This document shows, piece after piece, positions 11,006 through 24,800 of a stretch of 64,000 nt of DNA. The stretch lies in the NCBI RefSeq assembly GCF_051401765.1, contig NW_027480506.1:1054001-1118000 (forward strand), in the 5' to 3' direction. The notes below the pieces were generated by a model that saw only the letters and a list, made by a program, of their open reading frames with translations, did no database searches and was not told the DNA's origin. Position numbers and translations under genes: made by a program. This stretch comes from Calliopsis andreniformis (lineage: Eukaryota > Arthropoda > Insecta > Hymenoptera > Andrenidae). Position 1 is the stretch's first letter. The number at the start of each line of letters is the position of its first letter.

Positions 11006-14000
11006 GGATTGAGGATTGAGGATTGAAGATTGAGGATTGAGTATTGAGGATTGAATATTGAGGATTGAGGATTGAGGATTGAGGATTGAGAATGAGGGCT
11101 GAGGGTTGAGGATTCAGGTTCGAGTATAGAATTCTGAGAATTCAGGATATTCTATTGAGCATTGAGAATTGAGTATTGATGGTTGAGTATTGAGGATTGA
11201 GGATTGAGGATTGAGGATTGAGGATTGAGGATTGAGTATTGAAGACTGAGGATTGATGATTGAGGATTGAGGATTGAGGATTGAGGATTGAGAATTGAGG
11301 ATTGAGGACTGAAGATTGTATATTGATGATTGAAGATTGAGGATTGAGGATTGAGTGTTGTGGATTGAGGACGAGGACTGAGGGTTGAGTATTGATGTCT
11401 GAGGTCTGAGGATTGAGGATTGAGGATTGAGAATTGAGGATTGAGGATTGAGTATTGAGGGTTGAAGATTGAGGATTGTGGATTGAGGATTGAGGATTGA
11501 GGACTGAAGATTGTATATTGATGATTGCAGATTGAGGATTGAGGATTGAGTGTTGTGGATTGAGGACGAGGACTGAGGGTTGAGTATTGATGTCTGATGT
11601 CTGAGGATTGAGGATTGAGGATTGAGAATTGAGGATTGAGGATTGAGAATTGAGAATTGAGGATTGAGGACTGAGGATTGAGGATTGAGTATTGAGGATT
11701 GAATATTGAGGATTGAGGATTGAGGGTTGAGGATTGAGAATGAGGGCTGTGGGTTGAGGATTCATGTTTGGGTATAGAATCCTGAGAATTCAGGATATTC
11801 TATTGAGCATTGAGAATTGAGGATTGATGATTGAGTATTGAGGGTTGAGGATTGAGGATTGAAGATTGAGTACTGAGGATTGAAGATTGAGGATTGAGGA
11901 TTGAGTATTGAGGATCGAGGATCGAGGATTGAGGATTGAGGATTGAGGATTGACGCTTGAGGATTGAGGTTTGAGGATGGAGGATTGAAGAGTGAGGACT
12001 GAGTGTTGGGGTTTGAGTGTTGAGAGTAGACGTTTGAGGATTGAGGTTTGATTACTGAATATTGTGAATTGAGTGAGGAACCATGAGAATTCAGGATATT
12101 CTATAGAATATTGAGAATTGAGGATTGATGGTTGAGTATTGAGGATTGATGGTTTGGGTTGGGGATTGAGGGTTGTGGATTGAGGACGAGGACTGAGGGT
12201 TGAGTATTGATGTTTGAGGTCTGAGGATTGAGGATTGAGGATTGTGAATAGAGGATTGAGGATTGAGGATTGAAGATTGAGGATAGGGTATTGAGGATTG
12301 AAAAATGAGGATTCAGGATTGAGGATTGAGTATTGAGTATCGAAGATTGAGTATTGAGGATTGAGGATTGAGGATTGAGTGTTGAGTGCCGAAGATTGTG
12401 TATTGAGGGTTGAAGACAGACGATTGAGGATTGAGAATTGAGGATTGAGGATTGAAGATTGAGGATTGAGGATTGTGGATTAAGGATTGAATATTGACGA
12501 TTAAGGATTGAGGATTGAGTACTGAGGATTGAAGATTGAGGACTGAGGATTGAGGATTGAGTATTGAGGATTGAGGATTGAGGATTGAGGATTGAAGGTT
12601 GAGTCTTGAGGATTGAAGATTGAGGATTGAGGATTGAGGCTTGAGGATTGAGGTTTGAGGATTGAGGATTGAGTATTGAGGATTGAAGATTGAGTATTGA
12701 GGATTGAAGACTGACGATTGAGGACTGAGGATTGAGGATTGAGTATTGAGGATTGAGGATTGAGGATTGAGCATTGAGGATTGAGGATGGAGGATTGATG
12801 GTTGAGTATTGAGGATTGATGGTTGAGGGTTGTGTGTTGAATATTGAGGATGGAGGATCGAGGTTTGAGGATTGAGGATTGAGGATAGAGGACTGAGGAC
12901 TGAGGATTGATAATGGAGCATTGAGGATTGAAGATTGAGGACTGGGGAATGAGGATTGAAGATTGAGGATTAAGGATTGAGGATTGTGGATTGAGGATCT
13001 AGGATTGGAGATTGATTATTGAGGATTGAAGATTGAGGATTGAGGATTGACAATTGAGGATTGAGGATTGATAATTGAGAATTGAGGATGAGGACTGATG
13101 GTTGAGGATTGAGGTTATAGGAATGAGGATTGAGGATTGAGGATTGAGGATTGAGTATTGAGGATTGAGGATTGAGGATTGAGGATTGAAGATTGAGTCT
13201 TGAGGATTGAGGATTGAGGATTGAGGATTGAGAATTGAGGATTGAGGACTGAAGATTGTATATTGATGATTGAAGATTGAGGATTGAGGATTGAGTGTTG
13301 TGGATTGAGGACGAGGACTGAGGATTGAGTATTGATGTCTGAGGTCTGAGGATTGAGGATTGAGGATTGAGAATTGAGGATTGAGGATTGACTATTGAGG
13401 ATTGAAGATTGAGGATTGTGGATTGAGGATTGAGGATTGAGGACTGAAGATTGTATATTGATGATTGAATATTGAGGATTGAGGATTGAGTGTTGTGGAT
13501 TGAGGACGAGGACTGAGGGTTGAGTATTGATGTCTGAGGCCTGAGGATTGAGGATTGAGGATTGAGAATTGAGGATTGAGGATTGAGTATTGAGGATTGA
13601 AGATTGAGGATTGAAGATTGAGGATTGAGGAATGAGTATTGAGGATTGAGGATGAGGGCTGAGGGTTGAGGATTGAGGTTTGAGGACTGAGGACTGAGGA
13701 TTGAGGGTTGAGAAGTGAGGATTGAGGATTCAGGATTGAAGGTTTAGGATTGGGTATTGAGGATTGAAGAGTGAGGATTGAGGATTGAGGATTGAGGATT
13801 GAAGGTTGAGGATTGAGTACTGAGGATTGTGGGTTGAGGATTGAGGATTGAGGATTGACGCTTGGGGATTGTGGATTGAGGATCTAGGATTGGAGATTGA
13901 TTATTGAGGATTGAAGATTCAGGATTGAGGATTGACAATTGAGGATTGAGGATTGATAATTGAGAATTGAGGATGAGGACTGGGGGTTGAGGGTTGAGGT

Positions 14001-17000
14001 TATAGGAATGAGGATTGAGGATTGTGGATTGAGGATTGAGGATTGAGGATTGAGGGTTGAGGATTGAGGATTGGGGATTGAGGATTGAGGATTGAGGTTT
14101 GAGGACTGAGGACTGAGGATTGAGGATTGAGGATTGAGGATTGAAGATTGAGTATTGAGGATTGAGGATTGAGGATTGAGGATTGAAGATTGAGTCTTGA
14201 GGATTGAAGATTGGGGATTGAGGATTGAGGATTGAGGATTGAGGTTTGAGGATTGAGGATTGAAGATCGAGGGTTGATGATTGAGGATTGAGTATTCAGG
14301 ATTGAGGATTGAGGATTGAGGATTGAAGGTTGAGTATTGAGGATTGAAGATTGAGGATTGAGGAATGAGGATTGAGGATTGAGGATTGAGGATTGAGGTT
14401 TGAGGATGGAGGATTGATGGTTGAGTATTGAGGATTGATGGTTGAGGGTTGTGTGTTGAATATTGAGGATGGAGGATCGAGGTTTGAGGATTGAGGATTG
14501 AGGATAGAGGACTGAGGATTGAGGATTGAGGATGGAGCATTGAGGATTGAAGATTGAGGACTGGGGAATGAGGATTGAATATTGAGGATTAAGGATTGAG
14601 GATTCTGGAATGAGGATCTAAGATTGGAGATTGACTATTGAGGATTGAAGATTGAGGATTGAGGATTGACAATTGAGGATTGAGGATCGATAATTGAGAA
14701 TTGAGGATGAGGACTGAGGGTTGAGGATTGAGGTTATAGGAATGAGGATTGAGGATTGAGGATTGAGGATTGAGTATTGAGGATTGAGGATTGAGGATTG
14801 AGGATTGAAGATTGAGCCTTGAGGATTGAGGATTGAGGATTGAGGATTGAGAATTGAGGATTGAGGATTGAGGATTGAGAATTGAGGATTGAGGACTGAA
14901 GATTGTATATTGATGATTGAAGATTGAGGATTGAGGATTGAGTGTTGTGGATTGAGGACGAGGACTGAGGGTTGAGTATTGATGTCTGAGGTCTGAGGAT
15001 TGAGGATTGAGGATTGAGAATTGAGGATTGAGGATTGAGTATTGAGGGTTGAAGATTGAGGATTGTGGATTGAGGATTGAGGATTGAGGACTGAAGATTG
15101 TATATTGATGATTGCAGATTGAGGATTGAGGATTGAGTGTTGTGGATTGAGGACGAGGACTGAGGGTTGAGTATTGATGTCTGATGTCTGAGGATTGAGG
15201 ATTGAGGATTGAGAATTGAGGATTGAGGATTGAGAATTGAGAATTGAGGATTGAGGACTGAGGATTGAGGATTGAGTATTGAGGATTGAATATTGAGGAT
15301 TGAGGATTGAGGGTTGAGGATTGAGAATGAGGGCTGTGGGTTGAGGATTCATGTTTGAGTATAGAATCCTGAGAATTCAGGATATTCTATTGAGCATTGA
15401 GAATTGAGGATTGATGATTGAGTATTGAGGATTGAGGATTGAGGATTGAGGATTGAGGATTCAGTATTGAAGATTGAGGATTGATGATTGAGGATTGAGG
15501 ATTGAGGATTGAGGATTGAGAATTGAGGATTGAGGACTGAAGATTGTATATTGATGATTGAAGATTGAGGATTGAGGATTGAGTGTTGTGGATTGAGGTA
15601 GGAGGATTGAAGAGAGAGGACTGAGTGTTGGGGTTTGAGTGTTGAGAGTAGATGTTTGAGGATTGAGGTTTGATTATTGAATATTGTGAATTGAGTGAGG
15701 AACCATGAGAATTCAGGATATTCTATAGAATATTGAGAATTGAGGATTGATGGTTGAGTATTGAGGATTGATGGTTTGGGTTGGGGATTGAGGGTTGTGG
15801 ATTGAGGACGAGGACTGAGGGTTGAGTATTGATGTTTGAGGTCTGAGGATTGAGGATTGAGGATTGTGAATAGAGGATTGAGGATTGAGGATTGAAGATT
15901 GAGGATAGGGCATTGAGGATTGAAAAATGAGGATTCAGGATTGAGGATTGAGTATTGAGTATTGAAGATTGAGTATTGAGGATTGAGGATTGAGGATTGA
16001 GTGTTGAGTGCTGAAGATTGAGTATGAGGGTTGAAGACTGACGATCGAGGATAGAGGATTGAGGATTGAGGATTGAGGATTAAGGATTGAAGACTGAGGA
16101 TTGAGGATTGAGGATGAGGGCTGAGGGTTGAGGATTGAGGTTTGAGGACTGAGGACTGAGGATCGAGGATTGAGAGTTGAGGATTGAGGACTGAGGATTG
16201 AAGATTGAGGATTGGGTATTGAGGATCGAAGAATGAGGGTTGATGATTGAGGATTGAAGATTGAGTATTGAGGATTGAAGACTGACGATTGAGGATTGAG
16301 GATTGAGGATTGAGGATTGAAGATTGAGGATTGGGTATCGCGGATTGAACATTGAGGATTGAGGATTGAGGATTGAGGATTGAGGATTGAGGACTGAAGA
16401 TTGTATATTGATGATTGAAGATTGGGAATTGAGGATTGAGTGTTGTGGATTGAGGACGAGGACTGAGGTTTGAGTATTGATGTTTGAGGTCTGAGGATTG
16501 AGGATTGAGGATTGAGAATTGAGGATTGAGGATTGAGGATTGAAGATTGAGGATTGAGTATTGAGGATTGAATATTGAGGATTGAGGATTGAGGATTGAG
16601 GATTGAGTATTGAAGATTGAGGATTGATGATTGAGGATTGAGGATTGAGGATTGTGGATTGAGAATTGAGGATTGAGGACTGAAGATTGTATATTGATGA
16701 TTGAAGATTGAGGATTGAGGATTGAGTGTTGTGGATTGAGGACGAGGACTGAGGGTTGAGTATTGATGTCTGAGGTCTGAGGATTGAGGATTGAGGATTG
16801 AGAATTGAGGATTGAGGATTGAGTATTGAGGGTTGAAGATTGAGGATTGTGGATTGAGTATTGAGGATTGAGGACTGAAGATTGTATATTGATGATTGAA
16901 GATTGAGGATTGAGGATTGAGTGTTGTGGATTAATGACGAGGACTGAGGGTTGAGTATTGATGTCTGATGTCTGAGGATTGAGGATTGAGGATTGAGAAT

Positions 17001-18890
17001 TGAGGATTGAGGATTGAGAATTGAGGATTGAGGATTGAGTACTGAGGATTGAGGATTGAGTATTGAGGATTGAATATTGAGGATTGAGGATTGAGGATTG
17101 AGGATTGAGAATGAGGGCTGTGGGTTGAGGATTCATGTTTGGGTATAGAATCCTGAGAATTCAGGATATTTTATTGAGCATTGAGAATTGAGGATTGATG
17201 ATTGAGTATTGAGGATTGAGGATTGAGGATTGAGGATTGAGGATTGAGTATTGAAGATTGAGGATTGATGATTGAGTATTGAGGATTGAGGATTGAGGAT
17301 TGAGAATTGAGGATTGAGGACTGAAGATTGTATATTGATGATTGAAGATTGAGGATTGAGGATTGAGTGTTGTGGATTGAGGACGAGGACTGAGGGTTGA
17401 GTATTGATGTCTGAGGTCTGAGGATTGAGGATTGAGGATTGAGAATTGAGGATTGAGGATTGAGTATTGAGGGTTGAAGATTGAGGATTGTGGATTGAGG
17501 ATTGAGGATTGAGGACTGAAGATTGTATATTGATGATTGAAGATTGAGGATTGAGGATTGAGTGTTGTGGATTGAGGACGAGGACTGAGGGTTTAGTATT
17601 GGTGTCTGATGTCTTAGGATTGAGGATTGAGGATTGAGAATTGAGGATTGAGGATTGAGAATTGAGGATTGAGGATTGAGGACTGAGGATTGAGGATTGA
17701 GTATTGAGGATTGAATATTGAGGATTGAGGATTGAGGATTGAGAATGAGGGCTGTGGGTTGATGATTCATGTTTGAGTATAGAATCCTGAGAATTCAGGA
17801 TATTCTATTGAGCATTGAGAATTGAGGATTGATGATTGAGTATTGAGGGTTGAGGATTGAGGATTGAAGATTGAGTACTGAGGATTGAAGATTGAGGATT
17901 GAGGATTGAGTATTGAGGATCGAGGATCGAGGATTGAGGATTGAGGATTGAGGATTGACGCTTGAGGATTGAGGTTTGAGGATGGAGGATTGAAGAGTGA
18001 GGACTGAGTGTTGGGGTTTGAGTGTTGAGAGTAGACGTTTGAGGATTGAGGTTTGATTATTGAATATTGTGAATTGAGTGAGGAACCATGAGAATTCAGG
18101 ATATTCTATAGAATATTGGGAATTGAGGATTGATGGTTGAGTATTGAGGATTGATGGTTTGGGTTGGGGATTGAGGGTTGTGGATTGAGGACGAGGACTG
18201 AGGGTTGAGTATTGATGTTTGAGGTCTGAGGATTGAGGATTGAGGATTGTGAATAGAGGATTGAGGATTGAGGATTGAAGATTGAGGATAGGGTATTGAG
18301 GTTTGAAAAATGAGGATTCAGGATTGAGGATTGAGTATTGAGTATCGAAGATTGAGTATTGAGGATTGAGGATTGAGGATTGAGTGTTGAGTGCCGAAGA
18401 TTGTGTATTGAGGGTTGAAGACAGACGATTGAGGATTGAGAATTGAGGATTGAGGATTGAAGATTGAGGATTGAGGATTGTGGATTAAGGATTGAATATT
18501 GACGATTAAGGATTGAGGATTGAGTACTGAGGATTGAAGATTGAGGACTGAGGATTGAGGATTGAGTATTGAGGATTGAGGATTGAGGATTGAGGATTGA
18601 AGGTTGAGTCTTGAGGATTGAAGATTGAGGATTGAGGATTGAGGATTGAGGATTGAGGTTTGAGGATTGAGGATTGAAGATCGAGGGTTGATGATTGAGG
18701 ATTGAGTATTGAGGATTGTGGATTGAGGATTGAGGATTGAAGGTTGAGTATTGAGGATTGAAGATTGAGGATTGAGGAATGAGGATTGAGGATTGAGGAT
18801 GAGGGCTGAAGGTTGAGGATTGAGGTTTGAGGACTGAGGACTGAGGATTGAGGTTTGAGAAGTGAGGATTGAGGATTCAGGATTGAGGAT
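10871..18890 (+). repeat. HOR1 copy 1 (8020 bp, internally shortened)
   Basis: This is the first of three copies of an 8829-bp higher-order repeat. Its shift to copy 2 is 8020 bp at 10871-11138, 8640 bp from 11786 to about 13870, and 8829 bp beyond that. The steps are explained by one extra heptamer near 11220, a missing 627-bp block near 11773-11840 and a missing 189-bp block near 13870. It carries landmark A at 11138 (beside a second EcoRI site at 11129), 11786, 15373, 17157 and 17791, and palindromes at 12096, 15718 and 18101. Confidence 0.9.
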
Positions 18891-21800
18891 TGAGGACTGA
18901 AGATTGTATATTGATGATTGAAGATTGGGAATTGAGGATTGAGTGTTGTGGATTGAGGACGAGGACTGAGGTTTGAGTATTGATGTTTGAGGTCTGAGGA
19001 TTGAGGATTGAGGATTGAGAATTGAGGATTGAGGATTGAGGATTGAAGATTGAGGATTGAGTATTGAGGATTGAATATTGAGGATTGAGGATTGAGGATT
19101 GAGGATTGAGAATGAGGGCTGAGGGTTGAGGATTCAGGTTCGAGTATAGAATCCTGAGAATTCAGGATATTCTATTGAGCATTGAGAATTGAGTATTGAT
19201 GGTTGAGTATTGAGGATTGAGGATTGAGGATTGAGGATTGAGGATTGAGTATTGAAGATTGAGGATTGATGATTGAGGATTGAGGATTGAGGATTGAGGA
19301 TTGAGAATTGAGGATTGAGGACTGAAGATTGTATATTGATGATTGAAGATTGAGGATTGAGGATTGAGTGTTGTGGATTGAGGACGAGGACTGAGGGTTG
19401 AGTATTGATGTCTGAGGTCTGAGGATTGAGGATTGAGGATTGAGAATTGAGGATTGAGGATTGAGTATTGAGGGTTGAAGATTGAGGATTGTGGATTGAG
19501 GATTGAGGATTGAGGACTGAAGATTGTATATTGATGATTGCAGATTGAGGATTGAGGATTGAGTGTTGTGGATTGAGGACGAGGACTGAGGGTTGAGTAT
19601 TGATGTCTGATGTCTGAGGATTGAGGATTGAGGATTGAGAATTGAGGATTGAGGATTGAGAATTGAGAATTGAGGATTGAGGACTGAGGATTGAGGATTG
19701 AGTATTGAGGATTGAATATTGAGGATTGAGGATTGAGGGTTGAGGATTGAGAATGAGGGCTGTGGGTTGAGGATTCATGTTTGGGTATAGAATCCTGAGA
19801 ATTCAGGATATTCTATTGAGCATTGAGAATTGAGGATTGATGATTGAGTATTGAGGATTGAGGATTGAGGATTGAGGATTGAGTATTGAAGATTGAGGAT
19901 TGATGATTGAGTATTGAGGATTGAGGATTGAGGATTGAGAATTGAGGATTGAGGACTGAAGATTGTATATTGATGATTGAAGATTGAGGATTGAGGATTG
20001 AGTGTTGTGGATTGAGGACGAGGACTGAGGGTTGAGTATTGATGTCTGAGGTCTGAGGATTGAGGATTGAGGATTGAGAATTGAGGATTGAGGATTGAGT
20101 ATTGAGGGTTGAAGATTGAGGATTGTGGATTGAGGATTGAGGATTGAGGACTGAAGATTGTATATTGATGATTGAAGATTGAGGATTGAGGATTGAGTGT
20201 TGTGGATTGAGGACGAGGACTGAGGGTTTAGTATTGATGTCTGATGTCTTAGGATTGAGGATTGAGGATTGAGAATTGAGGATTGAGGATTGAGAATTGA
20301 GGATTGAGGATTGAGGACTGAGGATTGAGGATTGAGTATTGAGGATTGAATATTGAGGATTGAGGATTGAGGATTGAGAATGAGGGCTGTGGGTTGAGGA
20401 TTCATGTTTGAGTATAGAATCCTGAGAATTCAGGATATTCTATTGAGCATTGAGAATTGAGGATTGATGATTGAGTATTGAGGGTTGAGGATTGAGGATT
20501 GAAGATTGAGTACTGAGGATTGAAGATTGAGGATTGAGGATTGAGTATTGAGGATCGAGGATCGAGGATTGAGGATTGAGGATTGAGGATTGACGCTTGA
20601 GGATTGAGGTTTGAGGATGGAGGATTGAAGAGTGAGGACTGAGTGTTGGGGTTTGAGTGTTGAGAGTAGACGTTTGAGGATTGAGGTTTGATTACTGAAT
20701 ATTGTGAATTGAGTGAGGAACCATGAGAATTCAGGATATTCTATAGAATATTGAGAATTGAGGATTGATGGTTGAGTATTGAGGATTGATGGTTTGGGTT
20801 GGGGATTGAGGGTTGTGGATTGAGGACGAGGACTGAGGGTTGAGTATTGATGTTTGAGGTCTGAGGATTGAGGATTGAGGATTGTGAATAGAGGATTGAG
20901 GATTGAGGATTGAAGATTGAGGATAGGGTATTGAGGATTGAAAAATGAGGATTCAGGATTGAGGATTGAGTATTGAGTATCGAAGATTGAGTATTGAGGA
21001 TTGAGGATTGAGGATTGAGTGTTGAGTGCCGAAGATTGTGTATTGAGGGTTGAAGACAGACGATTGAGGATTGAGAATTGAGGATTGAGGATTGAAGATT
21101 GAGGATTGAGGATTGTGGATTAAGGATTGAATATTGACGATTAAGTATTGAGGATTGAGTACTGAGGATTGAAGATTGAGGACTGAGGATTGAGGATTGA
21201 GTATTGAGGATTGAGGATTGAGGATTGAGGATTGAAGGTTGAGTCGTGAGGATTGAAGATTGAGGATTGAGGATTGAGGATTGAGGATTGAGGTTTGAGG
21301 ATTGAGGATTGAGTATTGAGGATTGAAGATTGAGTATTGAGGATTGAAGACTGACGATTGAGGACTGAGGATTGAGGATTGAGTATTGAGGATTGAGGAT
21401 TGAGGATTGAGCATTGAGGATTGAGGATGGAGGATTGATGGTTGAGTATTGAGGATTGATGGTTGAGGGTTGTGTGTTGAATATTGAGGATGGAGGATCG
21501 AGGTTTGAGGATTGAGGATTGAGGATAGAGGACTGAGGACTGAGGATTGATAATGGAGCATTGAGGATTGAAGATTGAGGACTGGGGAATGAGGATTGAA
21601 GATTGAGGATTAAGGATTGAGGATTGTGGATTGAGGATCTAGGATTGGAGATTGATTATTGAGGATTGAAGATTGAGGATTGAGGATTGACAATTGAGGA
21701 TTGAGGATTGATAATTGAGAATTGAGGATGAGGACTGATGGTTGAGGATTGAGGTTATAGGAATGAGGATTGAGGATTGAGGATTGAGGATTGAGTATTG

Positions 21801-24800
21801 AGGATTGAGGATTGAGGATTGAGGATTGAAGATTGAGTCTTGAGGATTGAGGATTGAGGATTGAGGATTGAGAATTGAGGATTGAGGACTGAAGATTGTA
21901 TATTGATGATTGAAGATTGAGGATTGAGGATTGAGTGTTGTGGATTGAGGACGAGGACTGAGGATTGAGTATTGATGTCTGAGGTCTGAGGATTGAGGAT
22001 TGAGGATTGAGAATTGAGGATTGAGGATTGACTATTGAGGATTGAAGATTGAGGATTGTGGATTGAGGATTGAGGATTGAGGACTGAAGATTGTATATTG
22101 ATGATTGAAGATTGAGGATTGAGGATTGAGTGTTGTGGATTGAGGACGAGGACTGAGGGTTGAGTATTGATGTCTGAGGCCTGAGGATTGAGGATTGAGG
22201 ATTGAGAATTGAGGATTGAGGATTGAGTATTGAGGATTGAAGATTGAGGATTGAAGATTGAGGATTGAGGAATGAGTATTGAGGATTGAGGATGAGGGCT
22301 GAGGGTTGAGGATTGAGGTTTGAGGACTGAGGACTGAGGATTGAGGGTTGAGAAGTGAGGATTGAGGATTCAGGATTGAAGGTTTAGGATTGGGTATTGA
22401 GGATTGAAGAGTGAGGATTGAGGATTGAGGATTGAGGATTGAAGGTTGAGGATTGAGTACTGAGGATTGTGGGTTGAGGATTGAGGATTGAGGATTGACG
22501 CTTGGGGATTGAGGGTTGAGGATGGAGGATTGATGGTTGAGGGTTGTGTGTTGAATATTGAGGATGGAGGATTGAGGTTTGAGGTTTGAGGATTGCGGAT
22601 AGAGGACTGAGGACTGAGGATTGAGGATGGAGCATTGAGGATTGAACATTGAGGACTGGGGAATGAGGATTGAAGATTGAGGATTAAGGACTGAGGATTG
22701 TGGATTGAGGATCTAGGATTGGAGATTGATTATTGAGGATTGAAGATTCAGGATTGAGGATTGACAATTGAGGATTGAGGATTGATAATTGAGAATTGAG
22801 GATGAGGACTGGGGGTTGAGGGTTGAGGTTATAGGAATGAGGATTGAGGATTGTGGATTGAGGATTGAGGATTGAGGATTGAGGGTTGAGGATTGAGGAT
22901 TGGGGATTGAGGATTGAGGATTGAGGTTTGAGGACTGAGGACTGAGGATTGAGGATTGAGGATTGAGGATTGAAGATTGAGTATTGAGGATTGAGGATTG
23001 AGCATTGAGGATTGAAGATTGAGTCTTGAGGATTGAAGATTGGGGATTGAGGATTGAGGATTGAGGATTGAGGTTTGAGGATTGAGGATTGAAGACCGAG
23101 GGTTGATGATTGAGGATTGAGTATTCAGGATTGAGGATTGAGGATTGAGGATTGAAGGTTGAGTATTGAGGATTGAAGATTGAGGATTGAGGAATGAGGA
23201 TTGAGGATTGAGGATTGAGGATTGAGGTTTGAGGATGGAGGATTGATGGTTGAGTATTGAGGATTGATGGTTGAGGGTTGTGTGTTGAATATTGAGGATG
23301 GAGGATCGAGGTTTGAGGATTGAGGATTGAGGATAGAGGACTGAGGATTGAGGATTGAGGATGGAGCATTGAGGATTGAAGATTGAGGACTGGGGAATGA
23401 GGATTGAATATTGAGGATTAAGGATTGAGGATTCTGGAATGAGGATCTAAGATTGGAGATTGACTATTGAGGATTGAAGATTGAGGATTGAGGATTGACA
23501 ATTGAGGATTGAGGATCGATAATTGAGAATTGAGGATGAGGACTGAGGGTTGAGGATTGAGGTTATAGGAAGGAGGATTGAGGATTGAGGATTGAGGATT
23601 GAGTATTGAGGATTGAGGATTGAGGATTGAGGATTGAAGATTGAGTCTTGAGGATTGAGGATTGAGGATTGAGGATTGAGAATTGAGGATTGAGGATTGA
23701 GGATTGAGAATTGAGGATTGAGGACTGAAGATTGTATATTGATGATTGAAGATTGAGGATTGAGGATTGAGTGTTGTGGATTGAGGACGAGGACTGAGGG
23801 TTGAGTATTGATGTCTGAGGTCTGAGGATTGAGGATTGAGGATTGAGAATTGAGGATTGAGGATTGAGTATTGAGGGTTGAAGATTGAGGATTGTGGATT
23901 GAGGATTGAGGATTGAGTACTGAAGATTGTATATTGATGATTGCAGATTGAGGATTGAGGATTGAGTGTTGTGGATTGAGGACGAGGACTGAGGGTTGAG
24001 TATTGATGTCTGATGTCTGAGGATTGAGGATTGAGGATTGAGAATTGAGGATTGAGGATTGAGAATTGAGAATTGAGGATTGAGGACTGAGGATTGAGGA
24101 TTGAGTATTGAGGATTGAATATTGAGGATTGAGGATTGAGGGTTGAGGATTGAGAATGAGGGCTGTGGGTTGAGGATTCATGTTTGAGTATAGAATCCTG
24201 AGAATTCAGGATATTCTATTGAGCATTGAGAATTGAGGATTGATGATTGAGTATTGAGGATTGAGGATTGAGGATTGAGGATTGAGGATTCAGTATTGAA
24301 GATTGAGGATTGATGATTGAGGATTGAGGATTGAGGATTGAGGATTGAGAATTGAGGATTGAGGACTGAAGATTGTATATTGATGATTGAAGATTGAGGA
24401 TTGAGGATTGAGTGTTGTGGATTGAGGTAGGAGGATTGAAGAGAGAGGACTGAGTGTTGGGGTTTGAGTGTTGAGAGTAGATGTTTGAGGATTGAGGTTT
24501 GATTATTGAATATTGTGAATTGAGTGAGGAACCATGAGAATTCAGGATATTCTATAGAATATTGAGAATTGAGGATTGATGGTTGAGTATTGAGGATTGA
24601 TGGTTTGGGTTGGGGATTGAGGGTTGTGGATTGAGGACGAGGACTGAGGGTTGAGTATTGATGTTTGAGGTCTGAGGATTGAGGATTGAGGATTGTGAGT
24701 AGAGGATTGAGGATTGAGGATTGAAGATTGAGGATAGGGCATTGAGGATTGAAAAATGAGGATTCAGGATTGAGGATTGAGTATTGAGTATTGAAGATTG

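Noticed and set aside
12300..12310. Short A run (GAAAAATGAGG) as a polyadenylation or retroelement tail
   Set aside because: It recurs at the same place in every landmark B block (for example 3968, 15925, 20940), so it is an inherited satellite variant and not a tail.
15349..17136. Minus-strand open frame of 595 codons, with a near-identical copy at 24178-25965
   Set aside because: Conservation between the two reflects the 8829-bp duplication of the whole DNA, not protein selection. In HOR1 copy 3 the frame is not kept at this length.
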